A stretch of 64,000 nucleotides of DNA from Halopseudomonas laoshanensis (GCF_008365385.1 NZ_QOVF01000001.1:434001-498000), one strand, 5' to 3'. Shown: positions 34,575-43,496, counted from the stretch's first letter. Made by a program: numbers and translations. The notes: a model not told the origin generated them from the sequence alone.

Positions 34575-34595
34575 TACATAATGTTAAAAAGTGTC
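34575..34595. promoter_or_regulatory. putative dit operator 5 (TACAT-N11-GTGTC)
   Basis: ACAT (34576-34579), 11 bases, GTGT (34591-34594), upstream of the minus-strand SDR gene. It marks the right-hand limit of the repeated dyads seen in this window. Confidence 0.4.
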
Positions 34596-34675
34596 AATAT
34601 GTTCCGACTAAAGCGTAGGCGAGCCTTGAATTGATGCTAACTAGGCCCCCGTTAAAACAGCTTCGCCGGTAAACT

Positions 34676-34882
34676 TCAATCCAACGGTGGTTCTACAAAC
34701 CTCACTAGCTCTCCACGCGAATTAATAATAGATAGAGGTCCTATGGTGGATTTGCTCATGGTTTCGTCTTGGGCCTTAGGCATGACCGTGCCATAAATTT
34801 TCAGCCAGCCCTTTTGGCCAAAGTCTCCCTCAATAAACACAGCAGATTTCCTGGTCTCAGGGTAGTTTTCGCCATATCGGTT
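34676..34882 (-). pseudogene. C-terminal remnant of an unknown protein
   Basis: On the minus strand a 68-residue frame, with no start codon at its head, runs into a stop at 34676. Its composition is protein-like (KSAVFIEGDFGQKGWLKIYG, then VMPKAQDETMSK, ending GELVRFVEPPLD). It begins right after an in-frame stop at 34883-34885, so it looks like the decayed 3' end of a gene. The family is not recognised. Confidence 0.4.
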
Positions 34883-35100
34883 TCACCCAAATCTGATCCG
34901 CGGGACGGTATGACTCACGCAATGCCGATTTAAGCACAGAGTGCTGAGAAAGCTGTTACCACCTCACAATCTGTCGCTGGCCCTGCTGACTCGGCAGGAA
35001 GGCATGTCCTGGCAGACGCTATCTAATTGTCGCCAACAAGCCAAGGCTTGAGGGGCTGCTGTGCCAGGAGATCAAAAGCCGACTAACTCTTTTCCGGAAA

Positions 35101-35394
35101 TTGAAGTTCTGCCCTCAATGGAAGCAGAACGGCTTTGCCCGTCTGGAAGAGGCCAGGGTCAGTGACTTTATGCGCTTGTACGGCCACGAGCACCGGCATC
35201 AGGGCCTAGATGCTACCGTTCTTGCAAAGCGACACGAAGTGTATGAGCGGGCCTATGCTGAACGCCCGAGGCGCTGCTCACGACACAAGAGAAACTGGCA
35301 GCCTGTCAGGGGTGTAGCACTGAACCCTGAGAGGCTTGAAGTAGCGCAGAAAGAAGCTGACACATGCTTGGTTAGCTTTCTTCCAGGCATATGA
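35101..35394 (+). pseudogene. truncated IS3-family transposase (OrfB C-terminus)
   Basis: The frame reads LYGHEHRHQGL, then LAKRHEVYERAYAERPRRCS and RNWQPVRGVALNPE. This is the integrase C-terminal region of IS3-group transposases: a variant of wYNxEHRHSGL followed by the PxRWSxxtRxWxPvxxVxLNPE tail. The catalytic DDE core upstream and the usual KFVTPAQRH segment are missing, so only a scar remains. Terminal inverted repeats were not found. Confidence 0.65.
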
Positions 35395-35673
35395 GTCGTT
35401 GCTGTGCATCGCAGGCCATGAACGGTTGGTTGTGGATAGCCTTCTGCATGCTCTGCAAACCTTTGCCAACTCAGTATTGGTAACGTACGAACTCAAGGAG
35501 GAGAGGTTAAAGTGCGGCGGGGAAGCCAGTAACTAACACTGCTCCCAGAAGTTTGACTGTAGACACGGGCGGCGGCGTCCGCAAACCAGAGAATAGTTTA
35601 TAAGCCCATCTTCTGGTGGTTCCGGAGCAACCGCCTTTGGCTAAGTTCGAGGAACTCGTGTCTGGTAACGGTG

Positions 35674-35859
35674 CTAGGAACGACCAGCCGCCGCATTCAA
35701 GATCCAAGCTTCAACCTCATGCTTCAGCCAACGACTGGCTTTACCGATTTTAACCTGCCTCGGAAATTCTCCATTCTTAATCCGTGCGTAGATGGATTTT
35801 CTACTTAGACTGACTTTATCTGACACCTCGTGGAAGTTCAGCAGAACCAGATCAGTCAT
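35674..35859 (-). CDS. AlpA-family phage/island transcriptional regulator
   Basis: The start at 35859 follows GGAGGCGCACC. The 61-residue product has the AlpA helix-turn-helix (VSDKVSLSRKSIYARIKNGEF, then WLKHEVEAWI). Proteins of this family control integrase or excision genes of prophages and genomic islands. No integrase is present beside it, so it is probably an orphan of a decayed element near the island edge. Confidence 0.75.
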   Translation of the reverse strand: MTDLVLLNFHEVSDKVSLSRKSIYARIKNGEFPRQVKIGKASRWLKHEVEAWILNAAAGRS

Positions 35860-36172
35860 GGTGCGCCTCCCCATTAACTCCTAGAAGAGGTAATACAGTT
35901 TTATTATTGATCTTTTTTCGGTTAAACATTTTATTTGCCCTTAGCCAGGGCATCCGTGCGTTATTTCTACCCGTTCAATTCGACTGCGTGCCCAAGGGAT
36001 AGATGGCATCGCAGTAGCACGCGGGAGGTTCTGGCAAGACCTCATAGACAAATACTATTGTAATGAGCCTAATCGGTCAATAAATAATCCTTGACATTTT
36101 TATAGCCACCTATTTCCATGCTGTCAACTCTTAAGAGCGCTGAGTTGTAGGTGTGCTTTCCAAGGAGAGTTA

Positions 36173-36223
36173 ATGTGTATGCTGGTTTGTATGCTGTATT
36201 TTATAAAATTCATAATATGTTGA
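36173..36223 (+). CDS. possible 16-residue hydrophobic leader peptide
   Basis: ATG at 36173 follows AAGGAGAG at six-base spacing. It encodes MCMLVCMLYFIKFIIC and stops. The strong ribosome-binding site is the only evidence; no gene follows downstream on this strand for it to regulate. It may be a chance ORF or a remnant of an element. Confidence 0.2.
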   Translation: MCMLVCMLYFIKFIIC

Positions 36224-36249
36224 TATACATATAAAAATACATGTAAATA

Positions 36250-36269
36250 GAATCCAGTCTCCCCGACCA
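36250..36269 (+). other. tRNA-Pro 3'-end fragment, candidate attachment site
   Basis: The 20 bases GAATCC...CCCCGACCA reproduce the T-arm 3' half, acceptor strand and CCA of a proline-type tRNA. The sequence just upstream is AT-rich and contains no anticodon or D-arm. Such isolated 3' fragments are made when an island integrates in a tRNA gene, leaving the intact tRNA at the other end. Given the orientation, the intact copy and the island would lie to the left. Confidence 0.5.
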
Positions 36270-36480
36270 AATCCTTTTTCAGGTGTTCCCACTCTGTCTC
36301 ACCGCCGCCCTGGACCCGCTGGGGCGAGCCTTGCGGCTCTCAGCCTTTTCTCGTTATGTCTCTTTGTAGCTATCCATTGGAGAAACCGAGAGCATTGGTA
36401 TCCCTTAACCGGAAGATCAAAGCTTAGTTTATATACTGGAAATGTAGGGCTCGCCATTGCCTGAAGAGATTTGTCTGGGC

Positions 36481-36505
36481 AAAAAAAAGCCCGCTAAGCG
36501 GGCTT
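36481..36505 (-). terminator. intrinsic terminator of the DUF1329 operon
   Basis: On the minus strand an 8-bp stem AAGCCCGC / GCGGGCTT (36487-36505) is followed by a run of T (36488-36481 complement). It lies 30 bases after the DUF1329 stop. Confidence 0.8.
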
Positions 36506-36534
36506 AAAGGGGAGCAGCTTACTCCACAACAAAA

Positions 36535-37863
36535 TCAGTTGCCGGTAGCACGCATATGCTGAACGCTGAACATTTCCGGTGTGCTAAGGCTAGGATCAAC
36601 CTGACCCTTGAACTGACCGGTGGTGCAATGCATCGCCTGAACGTCGATCATGCTGAAGCTGTCATCAATTGACACGCCTGTGCCCTTGTTGGCAGGCAGG
36701 TGGTGGTCCGGATGCGCCTGGCCGATGGTAAAGGTCTTCCACAGCTTTCCGCTGCGATCATAAGAGACGGTGCGTGGAATGGTGAAGGTCTGCGCATCGA
36801 TGAAATGCACGCGCTTGGAAAGAGGATGGCTGTCATCAACCGGAGAAGCCTCCACTTCATAGACCTTGCGTAACTGCCAGGTTATGTTCGGGAAACAGCC
36901 GCCTTGGCCTCCAAAAGCCACCACCTGATAGCCATCGCTGTCGCTATGGGTTTCTGCGTCCAGTGTCAGGTCATTGTGGTTGTAGAAGGGCATCAGCATG
37001 TGCCGCGTTCCCTTATAGTTCCAGTTCATGTCGGAGATACGGCCATTGTATCCCTCAAAATCTTCGATCATCAGGTCGGAACCCAAGAAAGCGTCAGTGA
37101 CCTGGCCAGTGGCCAGGCGACGCACACGCCGCTGAAACCCCAGATACAGCCAGGAATTGTCTCGCTTGAGATCATCCTGCGCACGGTGAATCAACAGCTG
37201 AGTATTGCGCACGTCGTATGGCTCGAGTACCTGCACGTAGATACCACGAAACAGTTCTGAGGGGTTTGGGGTTATTGTCGGAACAGGCTCATGGTTGACG
37301 CGACCAGTAAAGTTCAGGAAGTGAAAGTTGAACTTAATGGTACGCTCCAGCTTGCCGGAGTTCATGTCTCGATATTTCCAATAAAATGGTGCAATCGCGG
37401 CGCTGTCTCCCCAGTTGTAGCCGTATTTGTAGTTCCATGCGAGCTTTTCACCTGCTCTGGGATCATTAGTATCGGGCTCTTCAAGAAATGGCCGTCCAGC
37501 GACCCAACCGTTTATTTCACCGACGCTATCCCCCAGTGAGACCTGTCCGAGACCATTGCGGCTAGCCTCGATATAGCCTGGGTGCAGATCGAAGGAAGTG
37601 GTCTCGCCTACAGTAACCTCCAACCAGCCCTGCTCGATAAAATTGGCGAAGGCAGGATCAATGATGTCCTTGAACTGCGCCAGATTGTCCTGGTTGATGA
37701 CCATTCCCGCCTGCAATCCATCATGGGAGGGAACGTCGTCCTGGTAGGGATGAAAACTATTATTGATCAGGACATCGTTCGCCAGCACGCTAGTGCTGAA
37801 CAGGCTGACGAGCATGCTGCCAGCGAGGGCGGAACGGGTGAAATGCTTGAGTGTTATGTTCAT
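36535..37863 (-). CDS. DUF1329 periplasmic protein
   Basis: A 442-residue secreted protein with a signal peptide cleaved near SVLAND. It carries the DUF1329 pattern (NGWVAGRPFLEEPDTNDPRAGEKLAWN, RRVRRLATGQ, FTIPRTVSYDRSGKLWK). Members have a LolB-like beta fold and are thought to handle lipids or hydrophobic substrates at the outer membrane. The gene is last in a four-gene operon with DUF1302, RND and YCF48 genes and ends before a terminator. Confidence 0.88.
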   Translation of the reverse strand: MNITLKHFTRSALAGSMLVSLFSTSVLANDVLINNSFHPYQDDVPSHDGLQAGMVINQDNLAQFKDIIDPAFANFIEQGWLEVTVGETTSFDLHPGYIEASRNGLGQVSLGDSVGEINGWVAGRPFLEEPDTNDPRAGEKLAWNYKYGYNWGDSAAIAPFYWKYRDMNSGKLERTIKFNFHFLNFTGRVNHEPVPTITPNPSELFRGIYVQVLEPYDVRNTQLLIHRAQDDLKRDNSWLYLGFQRRVRRLATGQVTDAFLGSDLMIEDFEGYNGRISDMNWNYKGTRHMLMPFYNHNDLTLDAETHSDSDGYQVVAFGGQGGCFPNITWQLRKVYEVEASPVDDSHPLSKRVHFIDAQTFTIPRTVSYDRSGKLWKTFTIGQAHPDHHLPANKGTGVSIDDSFSMIDVQAMHCTTGQFKGQVDPSLSTPEMFSVQHMRATGN

Positions 37864-37878
37864 AGTTATTCCTCGTAA

Positions 37879-39759
37879 TCAGAAGCTGTAACGTACGGTC
37901 AACTGGAGTTCGTCTTCTTTTTGGGCCATGCCGATAGGGCCTGCGCGGAAACGTCCCAAAGGCTCATAGCCACCCAGTCCAAGAGTTTGTCCTTCGGCAT
38001 GGCCAGGTGCGCCGGCGGTAAAGGGGTCCCAAGGGTTACAGCTACGGCAATCATCGAACTCGCGGGCGCCACGGCCAACTTTGATATTTGCGCCACCGAC
38101 AATTTTCAGGTTGTCGCTGACCAACCATTCAATGCTGGGAGCGATGGCGGTGGCTTCTGCCTTGAAGTCGTGTGCTGCGAGAATTTGTGGGCTCAAACGA
38201 TCGTTCATCCACCAGCCCTTGATCAGCAGGGTGCCGATGAAGTTCTCTTCCCAGTCAGGCATCCCGGCCTTGCCCAGCGGACGATCTTCGAGCTGGTGCT
38301 CGTGGATCTTCTGCCCGAACAATTGGCCGGAGAACAGGAAAGCTCGATTGCTGTTGAGGAAGGGCAGGAAGATGTTCTTGTCGGCACCGACCACGAAGCG
38401 GGTTACGTCCGACTCCGAATACAGACGTGTCTGCAAAGTATTGGCGAACTCTTCCCCGTCGGTGTGGGCTACTTCCATGCGAAATACGGTATCGATACTC
38501 TGAGCGTAGTAATCCAGTGATCCACCGATCAGGTTGACTCGAGGAAAGTGGATGTCGAAAGCGATCAGGCTCGGCCATACCGCGGTTTCACCAGTGAAGC
38601 CATTCTGGCCCGGAATGCCGCCGCGCAATGAAGGCAATTGCGAGCGGTAGGTGAGGGCGTTCAATGAGAAGCCGATATCGCCATACACACCCTCCAGCTT
38701 AAGGCCGAACTGGCCGTTGGACAGACTCCAGGCCGGCATATGCGCCTTGCGGACGCCGATCTGACCGGGTCCGAAGTCAGTCGCGAACACTCCGCCTGCG
38801 AAGTTGGCGACGGTACCGCCGTTTTCCCACAGGTTGTTCATGCCGCGGAAGAAGCAAGCTGCATCAAGGATATTGTTCGGCGAACCGCACTGTCCAATGT
38901 CATGGGGGCGGAAGCGGTCGAAGTTCCAGACGAAGGACAGGTTCAAGTCGTCAAAAATCTCGCCAGGTCCCATCCGGTAGTCGGTCTTCAGAATCCACAT
39001 GGGGATGCGAATGTCCTGCAGCTCGTCATAGATGTTGTTGCGTGAGAAATCCACCGGGTTGATCACGTCAAGCACGCGGAATAGATCGGTGCGGCCCCAG
39101 ACCACTTGCTGCTTACCCAGGCGGGTGCTGAGGATATGGCCGTTGCCCAGCCCGTAATCGAAGTCCACGTACAGCTCGCGGATGAAGTCCAGCCGGTCGT
39201 TGAACTCGCCGTAGCGCAGGTCGTTAGTGTCCTTGTCGAGGTAACCGTTGATACAGCCACGGCTGTCCACGTCACAGGGGCGAACTGGTACGCCGAAAGC
39301 GACGCCGCCATCGGTATCATGCAGCTGTTCGCCCAGCACTATCATGCCTTCGTTAGGGTTGTTGGCCTCGTCAAAGGAGTTGGGCAAGGCCAGGCCGCTG
39401 CCATGCGGGACGCTATTGCCCCCGCCGATATTTTCGATCATTACCGGCCCGCCGGCATTGCGTCCGTATTCATTCTTGTTCAGGTCATATACGCCGTCAT
39501 AAGAACCGCGCAGGACAGCGTTCCAGGAGACGTTGCTGAACAGTCCAAACTCGCCGATTTTGCGCTCGGCATTCAATTGCATGGTGTTGCGGAATTTGGA
39601 CAACCCCACGCTATCGCGAACGAAGGTGGCATTTTCGTAGTAGCCGGAGTATCTGATCTCCTCATCAGCGACCGCGCTGGCGAGGGGAGTCAGAGCCAGA
39701 CCGGCGCTTCCAAGCAGAGTCAGGCTCCAGTGCTTCAGGCCTATTATTGTTGTTTGCAT
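37879..39759 (-). CDS. DUF1302 outer-membrane protein
   Basis: A 626-residue protein with a signal peptide (cleavage near ASAVADEE), many short alternating beta segments and a terminal phenylalanine (TVRYSF) typical of outer-membrane barrels. It contains RLGKQQVVWGRTDLFRVLDVINP, the DUF1302 hallmark. It lies 15 bases upstream of the DUF1329 gene. The two are regularly found together with an RND transporter in degraders of hydrophobic compounds; a channel or lipid-linked transport role is inferred. Confidence 0.88.
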   Translation of the reverse strand: MQTTIIGLKHWSLTLLGSAGLALTPLASAVADEEIRYSGYYENATFVRDSVGLSKFRNTMQLNAERKIGEFGLFSNVSWNAVLRGSYDGVYDLNKNEYGRNAGGPVMIENIGGGNSVPHGSGLALPNSFDEANNPNEGMIVLGEQLHDTDGGVAFGVPVRPCDVDSRGCINGYLDKDTNDLRYGEFNDRLDFIRELYVDFDYGLGNGHILSTRLGKQQVVWGRTDLFRVLDVINPVDFSRNNIYDELQDIRIPMWILKTDYRMGPGEIFDDLNLSFVWNFDRFRPHDIGQCGSPNNILDAACFFRGMNNLWENGGTVANFAGGVFATDFGPGQIGVRKAHMPAWSLSNGQFGLKLEGVYGDIGFSLNALTYRSQLPSLRGGIPGQNGFTGETAVWPSLIAFDIHFPRVNLIGGSLDYYAQSIDTVFRMEVAHTDGEEFANTLQTRLYSESDVTRFVVGADKNIFLPFLNSNRAFLFSGQLFGQKIHEHQLEDRPLGKAGMPDWEENFIGTLLIKGWWMNDRLSPQILAAHDFKAEATAIAPSIEWLVSDNLKIVGGANIKVGRGAREFDDCRSCNPWDPFTAGAPGHAEGQTLGLGGYEPLGRFRAGPIGMAQKEDELQLTVRYSF

Positions 39760-39806
39760 GGCAGTTCCTCTTGCAGGGTGGGAGGGGCGAGCTGACGGCG
39801 GTGCCG

Positions 39807-42260
39807 TCAGGAAGCACCCTGTATCAGCCCGTTTTCCGCCCCATGCCGGGCAGATGACGGGAATGCTAGGTCGGATGAAAGATCGGCATGCAGCACGCCG
39901 TCGTCATCCACGTAAACATCGGTAATGAAGCGCGGACGCATGACCAGCACCCAAGCCGGTACCAGCAGCATGGCGGCAATGCCGTTGATGACGATCATCA
40001 CGCACAGCAGCATCGCGGCATCGGCCTGAAAGCGCAGATCGGAGAGAATGACCCACATGATGATTCCGGCCATCAGCGTGATCGCGGTGAAGCTGATCGC
40101 CATACCCGTGGTAGCGATGGAGCGCCGCACCGCATCGCGCAGATCGCCGGTTTTGGCCATTTCTTCGCGGATGCGATCCATCATGTAGATTGAGTAGTCG
40201 ATGCCTACCCCGATACCCACTGCGATCACCGGCACCGTATTGATATCAATGCCCAGTCCGCTGATGCCCATATAGGCGTAGGTCAGAGCTGTGGCGAAAA
40301 GCATCGCCAGCAGCATCATCAGGCCGGCGTGCCAGGAGGTGTAGAACAGCATCACGAAACCAAAGATCAGCAGAAACACCAAGGGCAGCACGATCAGGTT
40401 GGTCTCGAATGCGGACTCGTTCATGGCCGCCGCGACACCCATGGTGCCACCAGCCAGGCGAATGCTCAGCCCCTCGACCTTGCCTTCATTGGCGTCGATC
40501 CATTGTTGGGCCATATGGATTGCTCGGCGGATGGTCTCGCCCTGGCGGTCCTTGTAATAGAAAACCAGATTGGCGATGCGGTCGTCGGTGTCGTTGAACT
40601 CGTTCAGCGCACCGGGGATGGGGCTGGAGGCCATGTAGGTAAACATCAATCCACCGACATAGTCCGCATCGTGTGGGATCTGGAACCAGCGCGGATCATC
40701 GTTATGCATCAGCCGGTTGACCTGCTTGACCAGGTCGGGCAACCCCTTGCTGCCGCCCACGCCCGGGTCGCCAAGCATATGCGCCTGCAAATCACCTAGC
40801 GCACGCAGAACCTCTGGCTGCTTCAAGCCGCCGACCTGCTCGTGCTCAGCGATGATGTACAGCTCCTCCGAACCGGGGAAGCGATCATTCACCTCCTTCG
40901 AGGAGACGTTGTAATCATGTTCTGGGTAGAGGATTGGGGAGCCTGGCTCCGAGTCACCGATGCGTACGTTGGAGGCGGAGAACAGTCCTGCCACGATTGC
41001 CAGCGCTGCGATGCCGAGCATCACTGGTGCGGCACCGGGACGCGACACCATGCGCGAGCAGGCACCGCCGATATAACGTAAAGCGGTTTCACGCAGCTCA
41101 GGATTTTTCGGCGTCGGCAGAATCGACAGCAGTAATGGCACCCCGATCAGTACCGTCAGGATCACAGTCGAGGCCCAGAGCGAGGCATAGATTCCCAGTT
41201 TGGTGTTCAGCGCGATGGAGCCGATGGCAATAAGCGATAGCCCGACCGCATCCGATACCACGCCCAGCGAGCCCGGCCGGAACAGACTTTCAAAGGTGGC
41301 ACGAGCGGCCTGCTGACCGTTGCCCGACACGCGAACTTCAGCGTAATACCGTTCAACTAACTGCACCCCGTGACTCATGGCGCGAGCGGCAATCAGAAAG
41401 GGAATAACTAGGCCCAGCGGGTCGAGATTAAATCCCAACAGACTGATAATTCCGAGCCCCCAGATGGTCGACACCATCACCCCGCCGAGCGGGATCAATA
41501 CGCCATAGGCCTTGCGGAAATGGAAGATCAGCAGGGCGAGCATGATCAGCACGGTGAAGATGAAGATCTGCAGGATCTGGTCCATATAGGTATAGGCCCA
41601 GCCGACCAGCACCGGTTGACCGGTGGCGTAGATGGTCATCCCGTCGCGGGCTTCGTTATCGCGCAGCAATTGCAGTTGGGCAAAGGTGTTTTCGTAGTCC
41701 AGCTGGCCCTCGATCAACTGCGCCTTGACCAATGCCATCTTGAAATCTGGCGAGACTAGCGGCCCGTAGATCCGGGGATTGGCGGCTACATCAGCGCGCA
41801 TGGCGGCCAGTTGCTCTTCGCTATAGTCGTTCTGCTGCGCATCAAAGTAGGGTTCGGAGTTGATCGAACCCACTTCGGTCAGCCAGATCTTGCGAGAGTT
41901 GCGATGGGTTACGCTGGTGACCAGGTTGTGGTTTACGCCGGGCAAGTTATCGACCGCGTGCGTGATACGGTCGATGGTCGCCAGATTCTCATTGCTGAAG
42001 ATGTCCCCGTCTTCGAAGGCAACGCCAACCACTAGCACATTGGCGCCGCCGAAGCTGTCCTTGATGCTATTATGCAACTCTATGTAGGGATGCTGCTGGG
42101 GCAGCAGATCGGCAAAATCGGTGTATATCTTCAGCCCAGGTATGCGCAGAGCGAACAACAGGGTGAGTAGTGCGATGGCGGCCAGTACCTTGCGTGGGTT
42201 GTTGAATATCCACACTTCGAGGCTGTGCATGGCATGGGTAAATCGATGCATTCCAGGCAT
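39807..42260 (-). CDS. RND/MMPL-family transporter (HAE3-type)
   Basis: An 817-residue inner-membrane protein with two halves, each a large periplasmic loop plus about six membrane helices. Motifs such as VGIGVGIDYSIYMMDRIREE and a cytosolic DAVRRSIATTGMAI fit the hydrophobe/amphiphile efflux-3 branch. It lacks the tripartite AcrB partners; no membrane-fusion gene is nearby. It probably moves hydrophobic molecules, and export or import is not known. It lies between the lipoprotein and the DUF1302 barrel genes. Confidence 0.9.
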   Translation of the reverse strand: MPGMHRFTHAMHSLEVWIFNNPRKVLAAIALLTLLFALRIPGLKIYTDFADLLPQQHPYIELHNSIKDSFGGANVLVVGVAFEDGDIFSNENLATIDRITHAVDNLPGVNHNLVTSVTHRNSRKIWLTEVGSINSEPYFDAQQNDYSEEQLAAMRADVAANPRIYGPLVSPDFKMALVKAQLIEGQLDYENTFAQLQLLRDNEARDGMTIYATGQPVLVGWAYTYMDQILQIFIFTVLIMLALLIFHFRKAYGVLIPLGGVMVSTIWGLGIISLLGFNLDPLGLVIPFLIAARAMSHGVQLVERYYAEVRVSGNGQQAARATFESLFRPGSLGVVSDAVGLSLIAIGSIALNTKLGIYASLWASTVILTVLIGVPLLLSILPTPKNPELRETALRYIGGACSRMVSRPGAAPVMLGIAALAIVAGLFSASNVRIGDSEPGSPILYPEHDYNVSSKEVNDRFPGSEELYIIAEHEQVGGLKQPEVLRALGDLQAHMLGDPGVGGSKGLPDLVKQVNRLMHNDDPRWFQIPHDADYVGGLMFTYMASSPIPGALNEFNDTDDRIANLVFYYKDRQGETIRRAIHMAQQWIDANEGKVEGLSIRLAGGTMGVAAAMNESAFETNLIVLPLVFLLIFGFVMLFYTSWHAGLMMLLAMLFATALTYAYMGISGLGIDINTVPVIAVGIGVGIDYSIYMMDRIREEMAKTGDLRDAVRRSIATTGMAISFTAITLMAGIIMWVILSDLRFQADAAMLLCVMIVINGIAAMLLVPAWVLVMRPRFITDVYVDDDGVLHADLSSDLAFPSSARHGAENGLIQGAS

Positions 42261-42270
42261 GTCGGTTTCC

Positions 42271-43272
42271 TCAGTTAGTACTGGCCGCTAAGGCCTTTGG
42301 GAGTGGAATATTCAGCAGGAGCCCTCGGCCACCAGCCGCCAGAAGGTGCTGATTGGGAAGCAAACGCCCTGCGCGCAGATAGAGGGGTTGATCAGGCGTG
42401 GTCAGGGGCGTCCAGCGCTGGCCGCGCAGTTGCAGCACGGTGGCGTTTTCACCTACCGCGTAGAGTCCTTGCGGGCCATCAATAAAGCCAAAGATGGGTG
42501 CTTCGGTGCCGGTACGCTGACGTTGCCAGGTCACTCCGGCATCGCTGGTGTGCCAGATAAACCCATTCAGTCCGCCGACCCACCCTTGCTCCAGAGAGGT
42601 GTAGTGACTGGCGTGCGGATAGAACTCATCCGGCAGGCTGCCGGAAGTCTCCCAATTGCGGCCACCGTCTACGGTAACGAACCGCAAGCCGTACTCCCCG
42701 GTGACGATAGCTTGCTCGTCATTGACGAACTGCAGGGTGGTAAATATGGCATCCTCGTCGAGGCTCATCTCATCCCAGGTCTGACCTTGATCGGCACTGC
42801 TTTGCAAGGTGCTGAATGCGCCTGCCGCCCACCAGCTGCCATCAGGCGCGCAAGTCGCCGCCATCATCTGTTCACTGCTGGGCAGTGCGTGAGCAGTCCA
42901 GTTCTGTGCCTGGGGATCGGCATGCCAGAGTTGGTTATCGAAGCTCAGGGCAATAAAACTGCCATCGGGGCAGACATCCAGATCGATCAGACTCATATCG
43001 GTAGGTAGCTGTTGGCGCTGCCATTGCTGCCCGTTATCCAGGCTGCTTACAGCCACACCTTGATTACCAACCAACAGGGTGACCTGTGCATTGCTGGCCA
43101 TTGCCTGATAGAAATCGGTACGCTGATTTGGCTGTTTTGCCTGTTGGGTAACGGCATCCAGGTCAAGAGCGGCTTCGCAACCGCTCAATACCACCCCAAG
43201 GCTGACAAGGGCGATAGAAGGGAAAAGACGTATTAACGGAGGGCGCTCAAAGCGCCGTAGGGCAATTAACAT
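42271..43272 (-). CDS. YCF48-like lipoprotein with BNR-type repeats
   Basis: The start at 43272 is favoured over an ORF start at 43371 because the sigma-54 promoter at 43324-43339 places transcription start near 43313. The 333-residue product then begins with a lipoprotein signal (LVSLGVVLSGC). Repeats with the Asp-box pattern (DQGQTWDE, DGGRNWET, DAGVTWQR) form a beta-propeller as in photosystem-II assembly factor YCF48. It is likely an envelope scaffold for the RND transporter and barrel. Confidence 0.82.
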   Translation of the reverse strand: MLIALRRFERPPLIRLFPSIALVSLGVVLSGCEAALDLDAVTQQAKQPNQRTDFYQAMASNAQVTLLVGNQGVAVSSLDNGQQWQRQQLPTDMSLIDLDVCPDGSFIALSFDNQLWHADPQAQNWTAHALPSSEQMMAATCAPDGSWWAAGAFSTLQSSADQGQTWDEMSLDEDAIFTTLQFVNDEQAIVTGEYGLRFVTVDGGRNWETSGSLPDEFYPHASHYTSLEQGWVGGLNGFIWHTSDAGVTWQRQRTGTEAPIFGFIDGPQGLYAVGENATVLQLRGQRWTPLTTPDQPLYLRAGRLLPNQHLLAAGGRGLLLNIPLPKALAASTN

Positions 43273-43323
43273 GTACGCCACCACTGTTTGTTTTTGTATA
43301 AGCAAAGCGACTACGCAGCATGT

Positions 43324-43339
43324 AGCAACGCCCATGCCA
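43324..43339 (-). promoter_or_regulatory. sigma-54 (-24/-12) promoter of the RND/DUF1302/DUF1329 operon
   Basis: On the minus strand TGGCATGGGCGTTGCT has GG at 43338-43337 and GC at 43326-43325 with exactly ten bases between them, matching consensus TGGCAY-N5-TTGCW. Transcription would start near 43313, 41 bases before the lipoprotein ATG. Confidence 0.75.
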
Positions 43340-43448
43340 GCATGCTGGGCGCGCCCGATTTCTGATTTCAAGTTATTGTAAAGTTTGAGTTTTATTGTTT
43401 TGTTCGTGCTGAGGAATGGGCTCAGGAGAGCCTAGGCGTCCAAGAAAT

Positions 43449-43464
43449 TTGATCAATTGATCAA
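43449..43464. promoter_or_regulatory. DmpR/XylR-type upstream activating site 1 for the RND operon
   Basis: TTGATCAATTGATCAA is a perfect 16-bp palindrome. Its centre is about 130 bases upstream of the -12 element of the minus-strand sigma-54 promoter, the normal distance for XylR/DmpR activators. It lies downstream of the dmpR stop, so it does not serve dmpR. Confidence 0.7.
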
Positions 43465-43484
43465 CTCTCCTGGAGCTGTTTCTC

Positions 43485-43496
43485 TTTTGATCAAAA
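43485..43496. promoter_or_regulatory. DmpR/XylR-type upstream activating site 2 (partial)
   Basis: TTTTGATCAAAA is a 12-bp palindrome centred 34 bases upstream of site 1, about three helical turns away on the same face. Paired sites of this kind are the rule for XylR-class enhancers. Confidence 0.5.

Larger units (their letters stand above)
35860..36480. other. 620-bp AT-rich region without a normal gene
   Basis: No full-size coding frame is supported. The stretch contains a possible 16-codon leader ORF (36173-36223) and a tRNA 3'-end fragment (36250-36269), both listed separately. A TTGACA at 36091 could be a -35 element, but no good -10 is spaced from it. Confidence 0.5.

Noticed and set aside
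35507-35707. A 66-codon minus-strand frame overlapping the AlpA gene end
   Set aside because: It has no ribosome-binding site or recognisable domain and its composition is not protein-like.
42271-43371. Longer start at 43371 for the YCF48-like gene
   Set aside because: The sigma-54 promoter lies inside the extension and the shorter start gives a proper lipoprotein signal peptide.
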